Positions 8,605 through 16,668 of a DNA stretch of 33,176 nucleotides are shown piece by piece. Location: the NCBI GenBank assembly GCA_015478785.1, contig JADMKO010000048.1, positions 1-33,176 of the forward strand, given 5' to 3'. Numbering within the stretch: the stretch's first letter is position 1; every line of letters begins with the position of its first letter. Source of the DNA: Chryseobacterium sp. (GTDB lineage: Bacteria > Bacteroidota > Bacteroidia > Flavobacteriales > Weeksellaceae). The position numbers were made by a program, and so were the translations under genes. Below the pieces are notes generated by a model. It searched no databases, was not told where the DNA came from, and worked only from the letters and a program-made list of their open reading frames with translations.

Positions 8605-9738
8605 ATGAAAAACATTGGAATTATCGGTTCCGGAACCATGGGAATCGGCATAGCACAGGTAGCAGCATCATCCGGCTGCAAGGTTTATCTTTATGATGCC
8701 AATATCGCTCAGACTGAGAAATCTCTTGGCGCACTGCGGTCTACACTTGCAAAACTTGTGAATAAACAAAAGATAACACAGGAAGAATCTGATGGGATTA
8801 CTGGCCGTATTATTTCATGTGTGTCACTTTCGGAATTTAAGAATTGCGATTTGGTGATTGAAGCCATTATCGAAAATGCAGAAATTAAAAAGAAAGTTTT
8901 TGCGGAGGTAGAATCTACAGTTTCCGAAAACTGCATTATCTCGTCGAATACTTCTTCCATTTCCATCACCTCACTTTCGGCGGATTTGCAACATCCGGAA
9001 AGATTTATCGGAATTCACTTCTTCAATCCTGCTCCGCTAATGCCTTTGGTAGAAATCATTCCGGGGCTTTTAACGAAGAAAAATTTAGACTTCGAAATAT
9101 CAGAATTAATGAAATCCTGGGAAAAAATCCCAGTGATAGCGAAAGATATACCCGGGTTTATTGTCAACAGGATTGCAAGACCGTTTTATGGTGAAGCACT
9201 GCGAATTGTCGAAGAAAATATCGCTACCCCGGAGCAGGTAGATGATGCGATGAGAACGCTTGGAAATTTCAGAATGGGACCTTTTGAACTGATGGACCTG
9301 ATTGGAATTGATGTAAATTTTGCAGTAACCACCACGGTTTACAAAGATTATTTCTACGATCCGAAATATAAACCTTCTCTCCTGCAACAACGAATGAGCG
9401 AGGCCAGACTCTTGGGCAGAAAAACGGGAAAAGGATTTTACGATTATGCTGAAAATGCGGCGAAACCGGAACCTTTGAAAGATGAAAAATTGTACGAAGA
9501 GGTTTTCATCCGAATTATTTCCATGCTTATTAACGAAGCTGTAGAAGCCAAAAGACTGAAAATTGCCAGCGACGAAGATCTGGAAATGGCAATGCAAAAA
9601 GGCGTAAACTACCCAAAAGGCTTGCTAGCTTGGGGAGCAGAAATTGGATATGATAAAGTTTCTGACACGTTGCAGAATTTGCATAATAAATATCAGGAAG
9701 AAAGATATCGGCAAAGTCCGGCATTACAGAAAGCATAA
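8605..9738 (+). CDS. paaH: 3-hydroxyadipyl-CoA dehydrogenase PaaH
   Basis: NAD-dependent 3-hydroxyacyl-CoA dehydrogenase acting on 3-hydroxyadipyl-CoA late in phenylacetate breakdown. The Rossmann motif is GSGTMG (8-13), followed by SSNTSS (113-118) and the active-site HFFNPAPLMPLVE (138-150) with the His-Glu pair H138/E150. After the first 3HCDH C-terminal domain (about 185-280, ending KTGKGFYDY) there is a second, shorter 3HCDH repeat (about 300-370, with LINEAVEAKRLKIAS). At 377 residues it lies between single-domain enzymes (about 285) and E. coli PaaH (about 475). A different acyl chain preference is possible, but context favours PaaH. It starts a third paa transcript with paaI and paaZ. 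Confidence 0.9.
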   Translation: MKNIGIIGSGTMGIGIAQVAASSGCKVYLYDANIAQTEKSLGALRSTLAKLVNKQKITQEESDGITGRIISCVSLSEFKNCDLVIEAIIENAEIKKKVFAEVESTVSENCIISSNTSSISITSLSADLQHPERFIGIHFFNPAPLMPLVEIIPGLLTKKNLDFEISELMKSWEKIPVIAKDIPGFIVNRIARPFYGEALRIVEENIATPEQVDDAMRTLGNFRMGPFELMDLIGIDVNFAVTTTVYKDYFYDPKYKPSLLQQRMSEARLLGRKTGKGFYDYAENAAKPEPLKDEKLYEEVFIRIISMLINEAVEAKRLKIASDEDLEMAMQKGVNYPKGLLAWGAEIGYDKVSDTLQNLHNKYQEERYRQSPALQKA

Positions 9739-9784
9739 AATCAAACTCCGGGTTTGTTAAATAATTAAACTTTACATCAAAATT

Positions 9785-10198
9785 ATGTCTCCTTTCGAAA
9801 TTGCACAATACATGCTCAATCAGGATTATTTCTCACAATGGATGGGCATTAAACTGATCGAGGTCCGTGAGAAATACTGCCGTATTGAAATGCCGGTGAA
9901 ACAGGAAATGATTAACGGACTGAAAACGGCTCACGGAGGAATTACATTTGCCTTTGCCGACTCAGCGCTGGCATTTTCGTCCAATAATACAAACGATGCT
10001 TCCGTTGCACTGAACTGTACCATTAATTTCACAAAAGCCGTGAAAATGGGAGATACTTTGACAGCTGAAAGCATGCTGATTGCGGACACCAGAAAAACTG
10101 CCGTGTATGATATTCAGATAACGAATCAACAAAAGCATTTGGTAGCAAGTTTTCGTGGAACCGTGTATAAAATAGACAAGAAAGTGACGGAATTGTAA
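9785..10198 (+). CDS. paaI: Hydroxyphenylacetyl-CoA thioesterase PaaI
   Basis: Hotdog-fold thioesterase that releases CoA from dead-end ring-hydroxylated or ring-opened intermediates, a housekeeping step for the pathway. The 137 residues contain N44, the H50-G-G catalytic turn and D59 in the following helix (FAFADSALAF), the Asn/Gly-His-Asp arrangement of the PaaI subfamily. Length is normal. It begins 46 bases after paaH, with a small CAAAC/GTTTG hairpin at 9743-9757 in the gap that lacks a strong T-run, so read-through from paaH is likely. Confidence 0.92.
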   Translation: MSPFEIAQYMLNQDYFSQWMGIKLIEVREKYCRIEMPVKQEMINGLKTAHGGITFAFADSALAFSSNNTNDASVALNCTINFTKAVKMGDTLTAESMLIADTRKTAVYDIQITNQQKHLVASFRGTVYKIDKKVTEL

Positions 10199-10255
10199 AT
10201 ATTAAATATAAAAATTCTTGCTCTGAATTTTAAAGACAACCAAAATTAAAAAAAA

Positions 10256-12748
10256 ATGAAATTAAAAAATTATATAGCCGGAAACTGGATCGAAGGTTCC
10301 GGTGAAGGAATAAAACTTTTGAACGCGGTAAACGGTGAACTGGTTGCGATATCCGATACCGACGGGATTAATTTTGAAGAAGCACTGCATTACGGAAGAA
10401 CTATAGGATACCAAAATCTGTCTGCAATGACCTTCTATGACCGCGGTGAAATGCTCAAAAAAATCGCACTTTACCTTCTGGAAAGAAAGAAAAAATATTA
10501 CGAACTTTCCTATAAAACCGGAGCTACACATGTCGATTCTTGGGTGGATATTGAAGGAGGCTTCGGTACATTTTTCACTTATAGCGGACTGGCAAAAAGA
10601 ATGTTACCTAATACTCCTTTTTGGGTAGATGGCGAAATACAGAAAATATCCGCCAACGGAACACATCTCGGAACGCATATTCTAACGCCAAGCGAAGGTG
10701 TTTCTGTACAGATTAATGCATACAATTTCCCGGTCTGGGGAATGATGGAAAAACTCTCCACCTCCTTGTTGGCTGGAGTTCCCAGTGTTATAAAACCTGC
10801 AACTCCCGGTTCTTACCTCACTCAGGCTGTGTTTCAGGATATGATTGAAAGCGGGCTGCTCCCCGAAGGCGCACTACAGTTAGTAGCAGGCGAACCCGGA
10901 AATATTCTTGATTACGTACAGGATGGAGATTCCGTATTATTTACAGGTTCGGCTTACACGGGAAGAAAATTAAAATCCTTGCCTTCCATCGCTGGAAATG
11001 CGGTACGTTTTAATATGGAGGCCGATTCTCTGAACGCCTCTATCCTTGGCTTAGATGCAAGACCGGGAACACCGGAATTTGATTTATTCATTAAAGAGGT
11101 TCGCAACGAAATGACCACAAAAGCCGGACAAAAATGTACTGCGATCCGAAGAATCATCGTTCCGGAACATCTGGTTGGCGACGTTCAGAATGCGCTGTCA
11201 AAAGCCCTGGATCAAACTAAGATTGGAAATCCGCTGAACAGGGAAACCAGAATGGGTGCCATTGTCGGAAAAAAAGAACTGGAAGTTCTGAAAGGAAAAA
11301 TAAATGAACTGAAATCTGAAACTGAACTTATCTACGACGGTCAGCATGAACTGCTGGACGCTGATTTTGAGAGTGGTGCATTCATATCGCCAAAAGTATT
11401 TTACAATGATCAGCCTTTTGAAAAGAATATTTCACACGAAGTGGAAGCATTTGGACCTGTGTCCACTTTGATGCCATATAAAGATGCTGAAGAAGCTGCT
11501 GCTCTGGCAAAACGCGGAAAAGGAAGCTTGGTAGGCTCCATTGTTTCTCATGATGAGAAATTTGTAGCAGAAACCTCATGGAAAATGGCTTCTGCGCACG
11601 GTAGAATTTTTGTTCTGAACCGTGATAATGCGAAGGAATCCACAGGTCATGGGTCGCCGTTGCCTACATTGATGCATGGCGGACCGGGAAGAGCGGGTGG
11701 TGGCGAAGAAATGGGCGGACTTAACGGACTTCATTTCTTTTTGCAAAAAACAGCCATTCAGGGATCTCCGGATATCCTCACTGCGATTACTAAAATTTAT
11801 ACTCAAGGTGCGGATAAAAAATATAGCGACAAACATCCGTTCCAAAAATATTTTGAAGAAGTGGAAATTGGCGATTCGCTGGAAACCGCCGGAAGAACAG
11901 TAACAGAAGCCGACATTGTTAATTTTTCTAATGTTTCCTGGGATCATTTTTATGCGCATACCGATGCAACAAGTTTAACCGGAACCATTTTCGATCAACC
12001 CGTTGCGCACGGCTATTTCATATTATCGGCTGCAGCCGGTCTCTTTGTTTCAGGAAAAAAAGGTCCTGTAATTGCAAATTACGGACTTGAAAATGCGAGT
12101 TTCTTCAAACCGGTTTATGCTGGAGATACCATCACAGTTTATTTGACTGCCAAAGAAAAAATCAACCGCGGTGTGAAGGGCAGAAATATTCCTTCAGGCG
12201 TTGTGAAATGGTTAGTAGAAGTCGTTAATCAGCGGGAAGAAGTGGTTTGTGTAGCCACCATATTGACATTGGTTGCAAAACAATCACCGTTTTTGGATCT
12301 AAAATTTAATACAGTCAGAAAATTATTGAACGGATTAACAGAAAATTCGGAAAGAAAATTCGGAATTATGTCGCCTCAAATGATGGTCGAGCATTTGGAA
12401 GAAGTCGTGCGGAAAGGCTTTGAAAACACGGATGCAAAAGACTTTGAGCAAATACCTGAAGAGCAAATGGAAAAACTTCAGGATTGGCTGTATACAAATA
12501 AGAAAATTCGTCCTGGCGCCCAATATCCTCTGTTGGAGGAAGGCGAAACCCCTATTCTGCGTCATAAAAATTTAAATATGGCAAAAGAGGCACTTTTAAA
12601 TTCTTTAAAGGAATTTCAGATTTATTATCGGGAAAATCCTCATGCTCACCATTACCATACAAAATTCGGAATGTTAAACAAAGAGATGTGGGAACTGTTT
12701 CAGAGAAAGCATTTTACGCATCATTTCGAACAGTTCGGATTAATATAA
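10256..12748 (+). CDS. paaZ: Bifunctional PaaZ (oxepin-CoA hydrolase / aldehyde dehydrogenase) with extra C-terminal DUF1569-like domain
   Basis: PaaZ opens oxepin-CoA with its hydratase domain and oxidises the resulting semialdehyde with its NADP-dependent aldehyde dehydrogenase domain. The dehydrogenase part (1 to about 520) shows E255 (NMEADS) and catalytic C294 (GQKCTAIRR). The MaoC-like hydratase part (about 535-675) shows D563 and H568, the same D-x4-H spacing as E. coli PaaZ, and the VAHGYF segment. Canonical PaaZ ends near residue 680; here about 155 residues follow. This extension resembles DUF1569 of the DinB-like four-helix fold: H713 in MVEHLEE, a His-rich H-x-H-H-x-H stretch, a K/T-FGMLNKEMW segment and a terminal H-F-T-H-H-F-E-Q-F-G. 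The domain call is from recalled family features. One uninterrupted frame spans the whole protein. Confidence 0.93.
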   Translation: MKLKNYIAGNWIEGSGEGIKLLNAVNGELVAISDTDGINFEEALHYGRTIGYQNLSAMTFYDRGEMLKKIALYLLERKKKYYELSYKTGATHVDSWVDIEGGFGTFFTYSGLAKRMLPNTPFWVDGEIQKISANGTHLGTHILTPSEGVSVQINAYNFPVWGMMEKLSTSLLAGVPSVIKPATPGSYLTQAVFQDMIESGLLPEGALQLVAGEPGNILDYVQDGDSVLFTGSAYTGRKLKSLPSIAGNAVRFNMEADSLNASILGLDARPGTPEFDLFIKEVRNEMTTKAGQKCTAIRRIIVPEHLVGDVQNALSKALDQTKIGNPLNRETRMGAIVGKKELEVLKGKINELKSETELIYDGQHELLDADFESGAFISPKVFYNDQPFEKNISHEVEAFGPVSTLMPYKDAEEAAALAKRGKGSLVGSIVSHDEKFVAETSWKMASAHGRIFVLNRDNAKESTGHGSPLPTLMHGGPGRAGGGEEMGGLNGLHFFLQKTAIQGSPDILTAITKIYTQGADKKYSDKHPFQKYFEEVEIGDSLETAGRTVTEADIVNFSNVSWDHFYAHTDATSLTGTIFDQPVAHGYFILSAAAGLFVSGKKGPVIANYGLENASFFKPVYAGDTITVYLTAKEKINRGVKGRNIPSGVVKWLVEVVNQREEVVCVATILTLVAKQSPFLDLKFNTVRKLLNGLTENSERKFGIMSPQMMVEHLEEVVRKGFENTDAKDFEQIPEEQMEKLQDWLYTNKKIRPGAQYPLLEEGETPILRHKNLNMAKEALLNSLKEFQIYYRENPHAHHYHTKFGMLNKEMWELFQRKHFTHHFEQFGLI

Positions 12749-12754
12749 TTGTAT

Positions 12755-13441
12755 ATGAACTTCGGAGAAAAAGTGGTAGTTTTCAATCAAAATCTGAAAT
12801 ATCATGGGAAACTTCCAAAAGATTTTCAGGTGATGAATCCGTTTCTGGACAATCCGGAAACGCTGCTGGTCATGAAGCAATTTTATGACAAATTCTACGG
12901 CGATAACAGGAGTAGAAAATTTGCTATCGGAATCAATCCGAGCCGTCATGGAGCGGGCGTTACGGGCGTACCATTTACCGATACCAAAAGATTGGAAAGC
13001 GCCTGCGGAATCAGAATGGAATCTGCACGAACACATGAAGTTTCTTCGGTTTTTCTTTATGAAATGATTGCAGCTTATGGCGGTGCAGCAGCGTTTTACA
13101 AGGACTTTTATATCAATTCTCCTTTTCCCTTGGCCATTACACGGAAAGGAAAAAACGGAATTTACGTGAATGCCAATTATTATGACGATAAAGAACTGTT
13201 TACTGCAGTGGAGGATTTTATGGTGGAATCGTTAAAAAAGCATATCAGTTTGGGATTGGACACCTCTAAAGTTTTTGTTCTGGGTGTGAAAAATGCTGCT
13301 TTTCTGAAAAAAATAAACGACCGCGAAAAATTGTTTGATCAGATGACGGTTCTGGAACATCCGAGATATATTCAACAATATAAATCAAAAGAAAAAGAAT
13401 TTTATATTGATAAATATTTATTGGCATTTAATCAAAAATGA
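12755..13441 (+). CDS. SMUG2-type uracil-DNA glycosylase family protein (DUF4918)
   Basis: Predicted monofunctional DNA glycosylase of the UDG superfamily, removing uracil or related damaged bases. The 228-residue protein has the family motif 1, GINPSRHGAGVTGVPFTD (59-76), and motif 2, LEHPRYIQQY (200-209), both diagnostic of the SMUG2/DUF4918 group found mainly in Bacteroidota. A TTG two codons upstream (12749) is possible, but the ATG at 12755 fits better. The gene starts six bases after the paaZ stop and is followed by a paaF-like gene, so it is almost certainly transcribed within the paa operon, an unexpected place for a repair enzyme. Confidence 0.87.
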   Translation: MNFGEKVVVFNQNLKYHGKLPKDFQVMNPFLDNPETLLVMKQFYDKFYGDNRSRKFAIGINPSRHGAGVTGVPFTDTKRLESACGIRMESARTHEVSSVFLYEMIAAYGGAAAFYKDFYINSPFPLAITRKGKNGIYVNANYYDDKELFTAVEDFMVESLKKHISLGLDTSKVFVLGVKNAAFLKKINDREKLFDQMTVLEHPRYIQQYKSKEKEFYIDKYLLAFNQK

Positions 13442-13465
13442 ATCGTCCCCCATTAATAAAAAATT

Positions 13466-14233
13466 ATGACACAAACCTTCGTTACCTCAGAAATTAAAAA
13501 CCGAATTGCTGAAATTACTTTCGGTACTCCGAAGAGCAACTCGCTTCCCGGACATATTTTAGAACAACTTGCCCAAACCATTTTAGAGGAAGGAGCAAAA
13601 AAAGAAGTGAAAGCAATCCTTCTGAAATCACAGGGCGAAAAAGCCTTTTGTGCTGGAGCTAGTTTTGATGAACTACTGGACATCACTGAGCTAGAGACTT
13701 CAAAAGAGTTTTTCGGTGGTTTTGCTAAAGTCCTGAATGCCATGCGCAGTTGCGGGAAAATTGTTGTGGTTCGGGTTCAGGGAAAAACTACCGGCGGCGG
13801 CGTAGGTATTGCCTGCGGTGCCGACTACTGCTTCGCAACCAACGATGCTTCTTTAGCTTTAACGGAACTGAATTTAGGAATCGGGCCTTTTGTAATTGGT
13901 CCTTTTGTGGAAAGAAAAATAGGGAAATCGCAGTTTGCTGCTATGGCCATCGATGCCGATTTCAGATCTGCAAAATGGGCAGAAACTCACAACATTTATC
14001 ATTCGGTGTCGTCAAGTATCGACGAGATGGATGCTGAGCTGGAACAGTTTCTCAACACGCTTTCGGGGCGAAGCGATGATGCACTCGCGCTGATCAAAAA
14101 AGTATCCTGGGAAGGCACAGAACATTTCGAACACCTGATGCCGGAACGTATTTATATGAGCGCCAGCCTGATTCTGGAAGATACAGCAAAAGAAAATATC
14201 CAAAAAATAAAAGAGCGTTTACGGACAAAATAA
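13466..14233 (+). CDS. paaF: Enoyl-CoA hydratase/isomerase, likely 2,3-dehydroadipyl-CoA hydratase PaaF
   Basis: Crotonase-family protein of 255 residues, last gene of the paa cluster, probably hydrating 2,3-dehydroadipyl-CoA before PaaH acts. Seen: first oxyanion segment FCAGASFDEL (61-70), second segment KTTGGGVGIACGADY (107-121), and E134 in TELNLGIGPF, matching the second catalytic Glu of crotonases. The position of the first catalytic Glu (GGG-x-E in rat crotonase) is Gly114 here. From memory, related Bacteroidota proteins annotated as methylglutaconyl-CoA hydratases share this trait, so a leucine-pathway role is an alternative. It lies 24 bases after the glycosylase gene and ends before a bidirectional terminator. 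Confidence 0.8.
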   Translation: MTQTFVTSEIKNRIAEITFGTPKSNSLPGHILEQLAQTILEEGAKKEVKAILLKSQGEKAFCAGASFDELLDITELETSKEFFGGFAKVLNAMRSCGKIVVVRVQGKTTGGGVGIACGADYCFATNDASLALTELNLGIGPFVIGPFVERKIGKSQFAAMAIDADFRSAKWAETHNIYHSVSSSIDEMDAELEQFLNTLSGRSDDALALIKKVSWEGTEHFEHLMPERIYMSASLILEDTAKENIQKIKERLRTK

Positions 14234-14263
14234 TTACAGTACCCGTTGCTAAAATGAACAATA

Positions 14264-14292
14264 AAATCCGTCTAAAAAAGGCGGGTTTTTTT
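14264..14292. terminator. Bidirectional terminator between paaF and the convergent methyltransferase gene
   Basis: A nine-pair stem (AAATCCGTC with GGCGGGTTT, including G-U pairs) around a TAAAAAA loop, followed by a T-run on the plus strand. The A-rich 5' flank gives a T-rich tail on the minus strand, and the 3' part overlaps the last codons of the minus-strand gene, so it can serve both converging transcripts. Confidence 0.8.
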
Positions 14293-15892
14293 ATGCTTTC
14301 AACATATTAATGGTTACTGTAGCCAACTCGGAATCAGGGAATTTCTTAAACAAATTTTCATCAGCAGTAAGGCCTACTTCTGCGCAAATTTTATGAAAAA
14401 CTTCTACTTCCACAATGTACTGATCTGAAAAACCGTGCGTTGCATCATAGGCCGTGGCTGCGGTTTCGCCCAGATGCTGACTCGTTATCTCCGGATCCAG
14501 CGTATGCAATTCAATGACGAGAAGTCCGTTCTTTTTAATATAAGGAAGCCATAAGCTGAGATGCTCTTTCAGATTTTCTTCCACCAATGTATTGGAAATT
14601 CTCTTTCCCCGGAATGCAAAAGCGCCTGTAGAAGAGGAAATTCGTTTCGGAAACTTATTTTGTGGTTCTTTCCAGATTCGGTTATGATCCAGAAAAGTGC
14701 GGATATTCAATAAATCCGAAAGGTTAATATCATAACTTTCTTTTAAATCTGTGGCCAGCTGATCGGGATTTCCAATATCTCCCCATATCACTTTTGCCCA
14801 GATGTCGTTGCTGATGAGATTCGCTCGGGTCACATCTAATGCTGCCTGATTATAATCAGCACCTACGAGAAACAGCGGATAATCTTCCAACATTTTTCCC
14901 CGAATTGTATGTCTTTCAATAGTCTCAAAAATATGTTGAATAAATGCTCCGTTACCACATCCCATATCCAGAATTCCTTTCGGTTGCAAATGAATAGGCT
15001 GATTGAAAATAGAAATAATAAAGTCCGTAACCATCTTAAAGTAAGCAGCATGAGCACCGCCACTTCCCCAAACATTCATCTTTCGGTCAACATGAATTTC
15101 ATCTTCATTTTCACTGATTGATCTCAGCTTTTCGGGATCTCCAAACAACATATCATTCATCCTGAGAAACATCGGAAGATACGAAACCGTAACGCCATAA
15201 GATGCAGCACGACGCGCAAAATAAAGTCCGCTTTCCGTAAATTTGAAAGTAGTATTGTTTTTTGTGAACCATCCCAAATGGGCAAGAAAATCCAGTATTT
15301 TTTCAAAATGATCAGGATCCCGGTGGAATTCTCCGGCCTGAAAAGAAGATTCCATAAAATATTTGTGAAACATTCCCTTCATTCCCAGCTGAACGATCAA
15401 TGGCCCGGCAATACAGCCCTCCAGATGTTTCAAAACCTGCCTTTCAACATCGTTCTGAAGAGGTTCTTCTGATAAAGTTAACCCAAAATTATTGTTGTAT
15501 TCTCCAAACAAATGCAGATGTGTTTCAAAACAGGAAGAATCAAAATTTTGAAAATCTGCAGAAATGGAGTGATGCAGAAATGGAATTACTTTCTCATACA
15601 TCGGAATTAATTCAATAAAAAATCTCGTTTTTTCGTTGACGGAAATTTTGACGATATCCTTTGCCTGTTCCACTTCATATTTCAAAAACCCTTGCGAAGC
15701 CACAGTTCGGAGCGCAACGTTCAAATACCCTTCATTGGACGGAAAATGTTCTAAAATTTGCTGTAATGTTACCTTTCCACGATCCAGAATGAAATGTAAA
15801 ATATTTTTCTTGTGTAGAGCAACAGCAATGGGCGCCGTTACAATTCCATCCAGATGTTTGAATATAGTACTCCGTAAATCTCTTTTATCCAT
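14291..15892 (-). CDS. Large class I SAM-dependent methyltransferase with duplicated N-terminal module
   Basis: Predicted methyltransferase of 533 residues; substrate unknown. The SAM-binding motif I is ILDMGCGNG (307-315), with an acidic motif II around GADYN (344-348). The N-terminal 300 residues hold two related winged-helix-like modules: FKHLDGIVTAPIAVAL near 11-26 resembles LKHLEGCIAGPLIVQL at 154-169, each followed by a helix-turn-helix-like segment. C-terminal to the core lie SSSTGAFAFRG (419-429) and GETAATAYDATHGFSDQY (475-492). The arrangement and C-terminal motifs recall, from memory, the methyltransferase parts of some polyketide synthase loading modules, but no PKS, acyl carrier or GNAT domain is present here. 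It converges on the paa cluster and probably has its own promoter near 15900. Confidence 0.8.
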   Translation of the reverse strand: MDKRDLRSTIFKHLDGIVTAPIAVALHKKNILHFILDRGKVTLQQILEHFPSNEGYLNVALRTVASQGFLKYEVEQAKDIVKISVNEKTRFFIELIPMYEKVIPFLHHSISADFQNFDSSCFETHLHLFGEYNNNFGLTLSEEPLQNDVERQVLKHLEGCIAGPLIVQLGMKGMFHKYFMESSFQAGEFHRDPDHFEKILDFLAHLGWFTKNNTTFKFTESGLYFARRAASYGVTVSYLPMFLRMNDMLFGDPEKLRSISENEDEIHVDRKMNVWGSGGAHAAYFKMVTDFIISIFNQPIHLQPKGILDMGCGNGAFIQHIFETIERHTIRGKMLEDYPLFLVGADYNQAALDVTRANLISNDIWAKVIWGDIGNPDQLATDLKESYDINLSDLLNIRTFLDHNRIWKEPQNKFPKRISSSTGAFAFRGKRISNTLVEENLKEHLSLWLPYIKKNGLLVIELHTLDPEITSQHLGETAATAYDATHGFSDQYIVEVEVFHKICAEVGLTADENLFKKFPDSELATVTINMLKA

Positions 15893-15945
15893 GTTTTAAA
15901 GATATTCATTTTTAAAATACCTGAACGAAAGAAATATTTAAAAAA

Positions 15946-15976
15946 TTTGGAAGAGATGAAAATTCTATTAACTTTG
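15946..15976 (+). promoter_or_regulatory. Complete Bacteroidota-type promoter (TTTG-N19-TAACTTTG)
   Basis: TTTG at 15946-15949 and TAACTTTG at 15969-15976 are separated by 19 bases, matching the -33 (TTTG) and -7 (TAnnTTTG) consensus. The -7 box overlaps the operator palindrome at 15971-15987. It also decides the start of the gene downstream: transcription would begin near 15983, so the ATG at 15995 must be used and not the in-frame ATG at 15947. Confidence 0.8.
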
Positions 15977-15987
15977 CAAATCAAAGT
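15971..15987 (+). promoter_or_regulatory. Palindromic operator copy 1 (ACTTTG-N5-CAAAGT)
   Basis: Perfect 6+6 inverted repeat with a CAAAT spacer, overlapping the -7 box. The right half and following bases, CAAAGTGCTTTATA, are repeated identically in a second copy at 16986-16999. A protein bound here would block RNA polymerase, so it is a likely repression site for the winged-helix regulator encoded 0.7 kb downstream. Confidence 0.65.
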
Positions 15988-15994
15988 GCTTTAT

Positions 15995-16612
15995 ATGAAA
16001 ACAAAAAATTATCATGATGACCTGTCACACATCCGTTCGATGATGGAACGTTCCTCACGGTTTATTTCCCTGAGCGGGCTTTCCGGAGTATTTGCCGGAA
16101 CGACAGCATTAGCAGGAGCTGTGTATGTTTATTTTATTTTAAAAAGAGAGGGCATCAATTACTTTGAGGGAAAAGCTAATACGTTTTCACCGGAACTGAT
16201 TCGCGAATTGTTCATCGTGGGTCTGACGATTCTAATCGTAGCTGTTTTCTTCGGATATTTTTTCACTTCCCGGAAAAGCAAAGCACATCAACTGAAAATT
16301 TGGGACTCTACTACAAAAAGAATGTTGCTCAATTTTTTAGTTCCTCTGGTTGCTGGCGGAATTTTCTGCTTAGCACTTTTTTATCACCAGTTATTTGTTT
16401 TAGTAGCTCCAGCCACGCTCATTTTCTATGGACTGGCTTTGGTAAATGCCTCAAAATACACGCTGACAGATGTGCAAAATCTTGGCTATTTTGAAATTGC
16501 TTTAGGTTTACTTTCCTTATTTTTTGTAGGTTGGGGTTTGGTTTTCTGGGCATTTGGTTTTGGGATTTTACATATTGTGTATGGACTGATCATGCATAAA
16601 AAATATAAATAA
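15995..16612 (+). CDS. Multi-spanning membrane protein, unknown function
   Basis: Protein of 205 residues starting MKTKNYHDDLSHIRSMMERS, a charged N-terminal segment, followed by several hydrophobic helices (roughly 30-50, 70-90, 113-133, 135-150, 165-200) linked by short basic loops. I recognise it only as a common Bacteroidota membrane protein found next to a small winged-helix regulator; no catalytic motif is visible. An upstream in-frame ATG at 15947 is rejected because the promoter lies downstream of it. The gene leads an operon with the regulator at 16669. Confidence 0.8.
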   Translation: MKTKNYHDDLSHIRSMMERSSRFISLSGLSGVFAGTTALAGAVYVYFILKREGINYFEGKANTFSPELIRELFIVGLTILIVAVFFGYFFTSRKSKAHQLKIWDSTTKRMLLNFLVPLVAGGIFCLALFYHQLFVLVAPATLIFYGLALVNASKYTLTDVQNLGYFEIALGLLSLFFVGWGLVFWAFGFGILHIVYGLIMHKKYK

Positions 16613-16668
16613 ATCCTTCACAATTATTTACATTTTAAAAAAATTCAAACAATCTTTAAATTAATTTC

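Noticed and set aside
14291-15892. Polyketide biosynthesis locus around the large methyltransferase
   Set aside because: No ketosynthase, acyltransferase, carrier protein or GNAT domain lies within the window; only the methyltransferase itself recalls such systems.
15947-15994. N-terminal extension of the membrane protein starting at ATG 15947
   Set aside because: The strong promoter and operator lie inside this stretch, so transcripts would begin downstream of that ATG.
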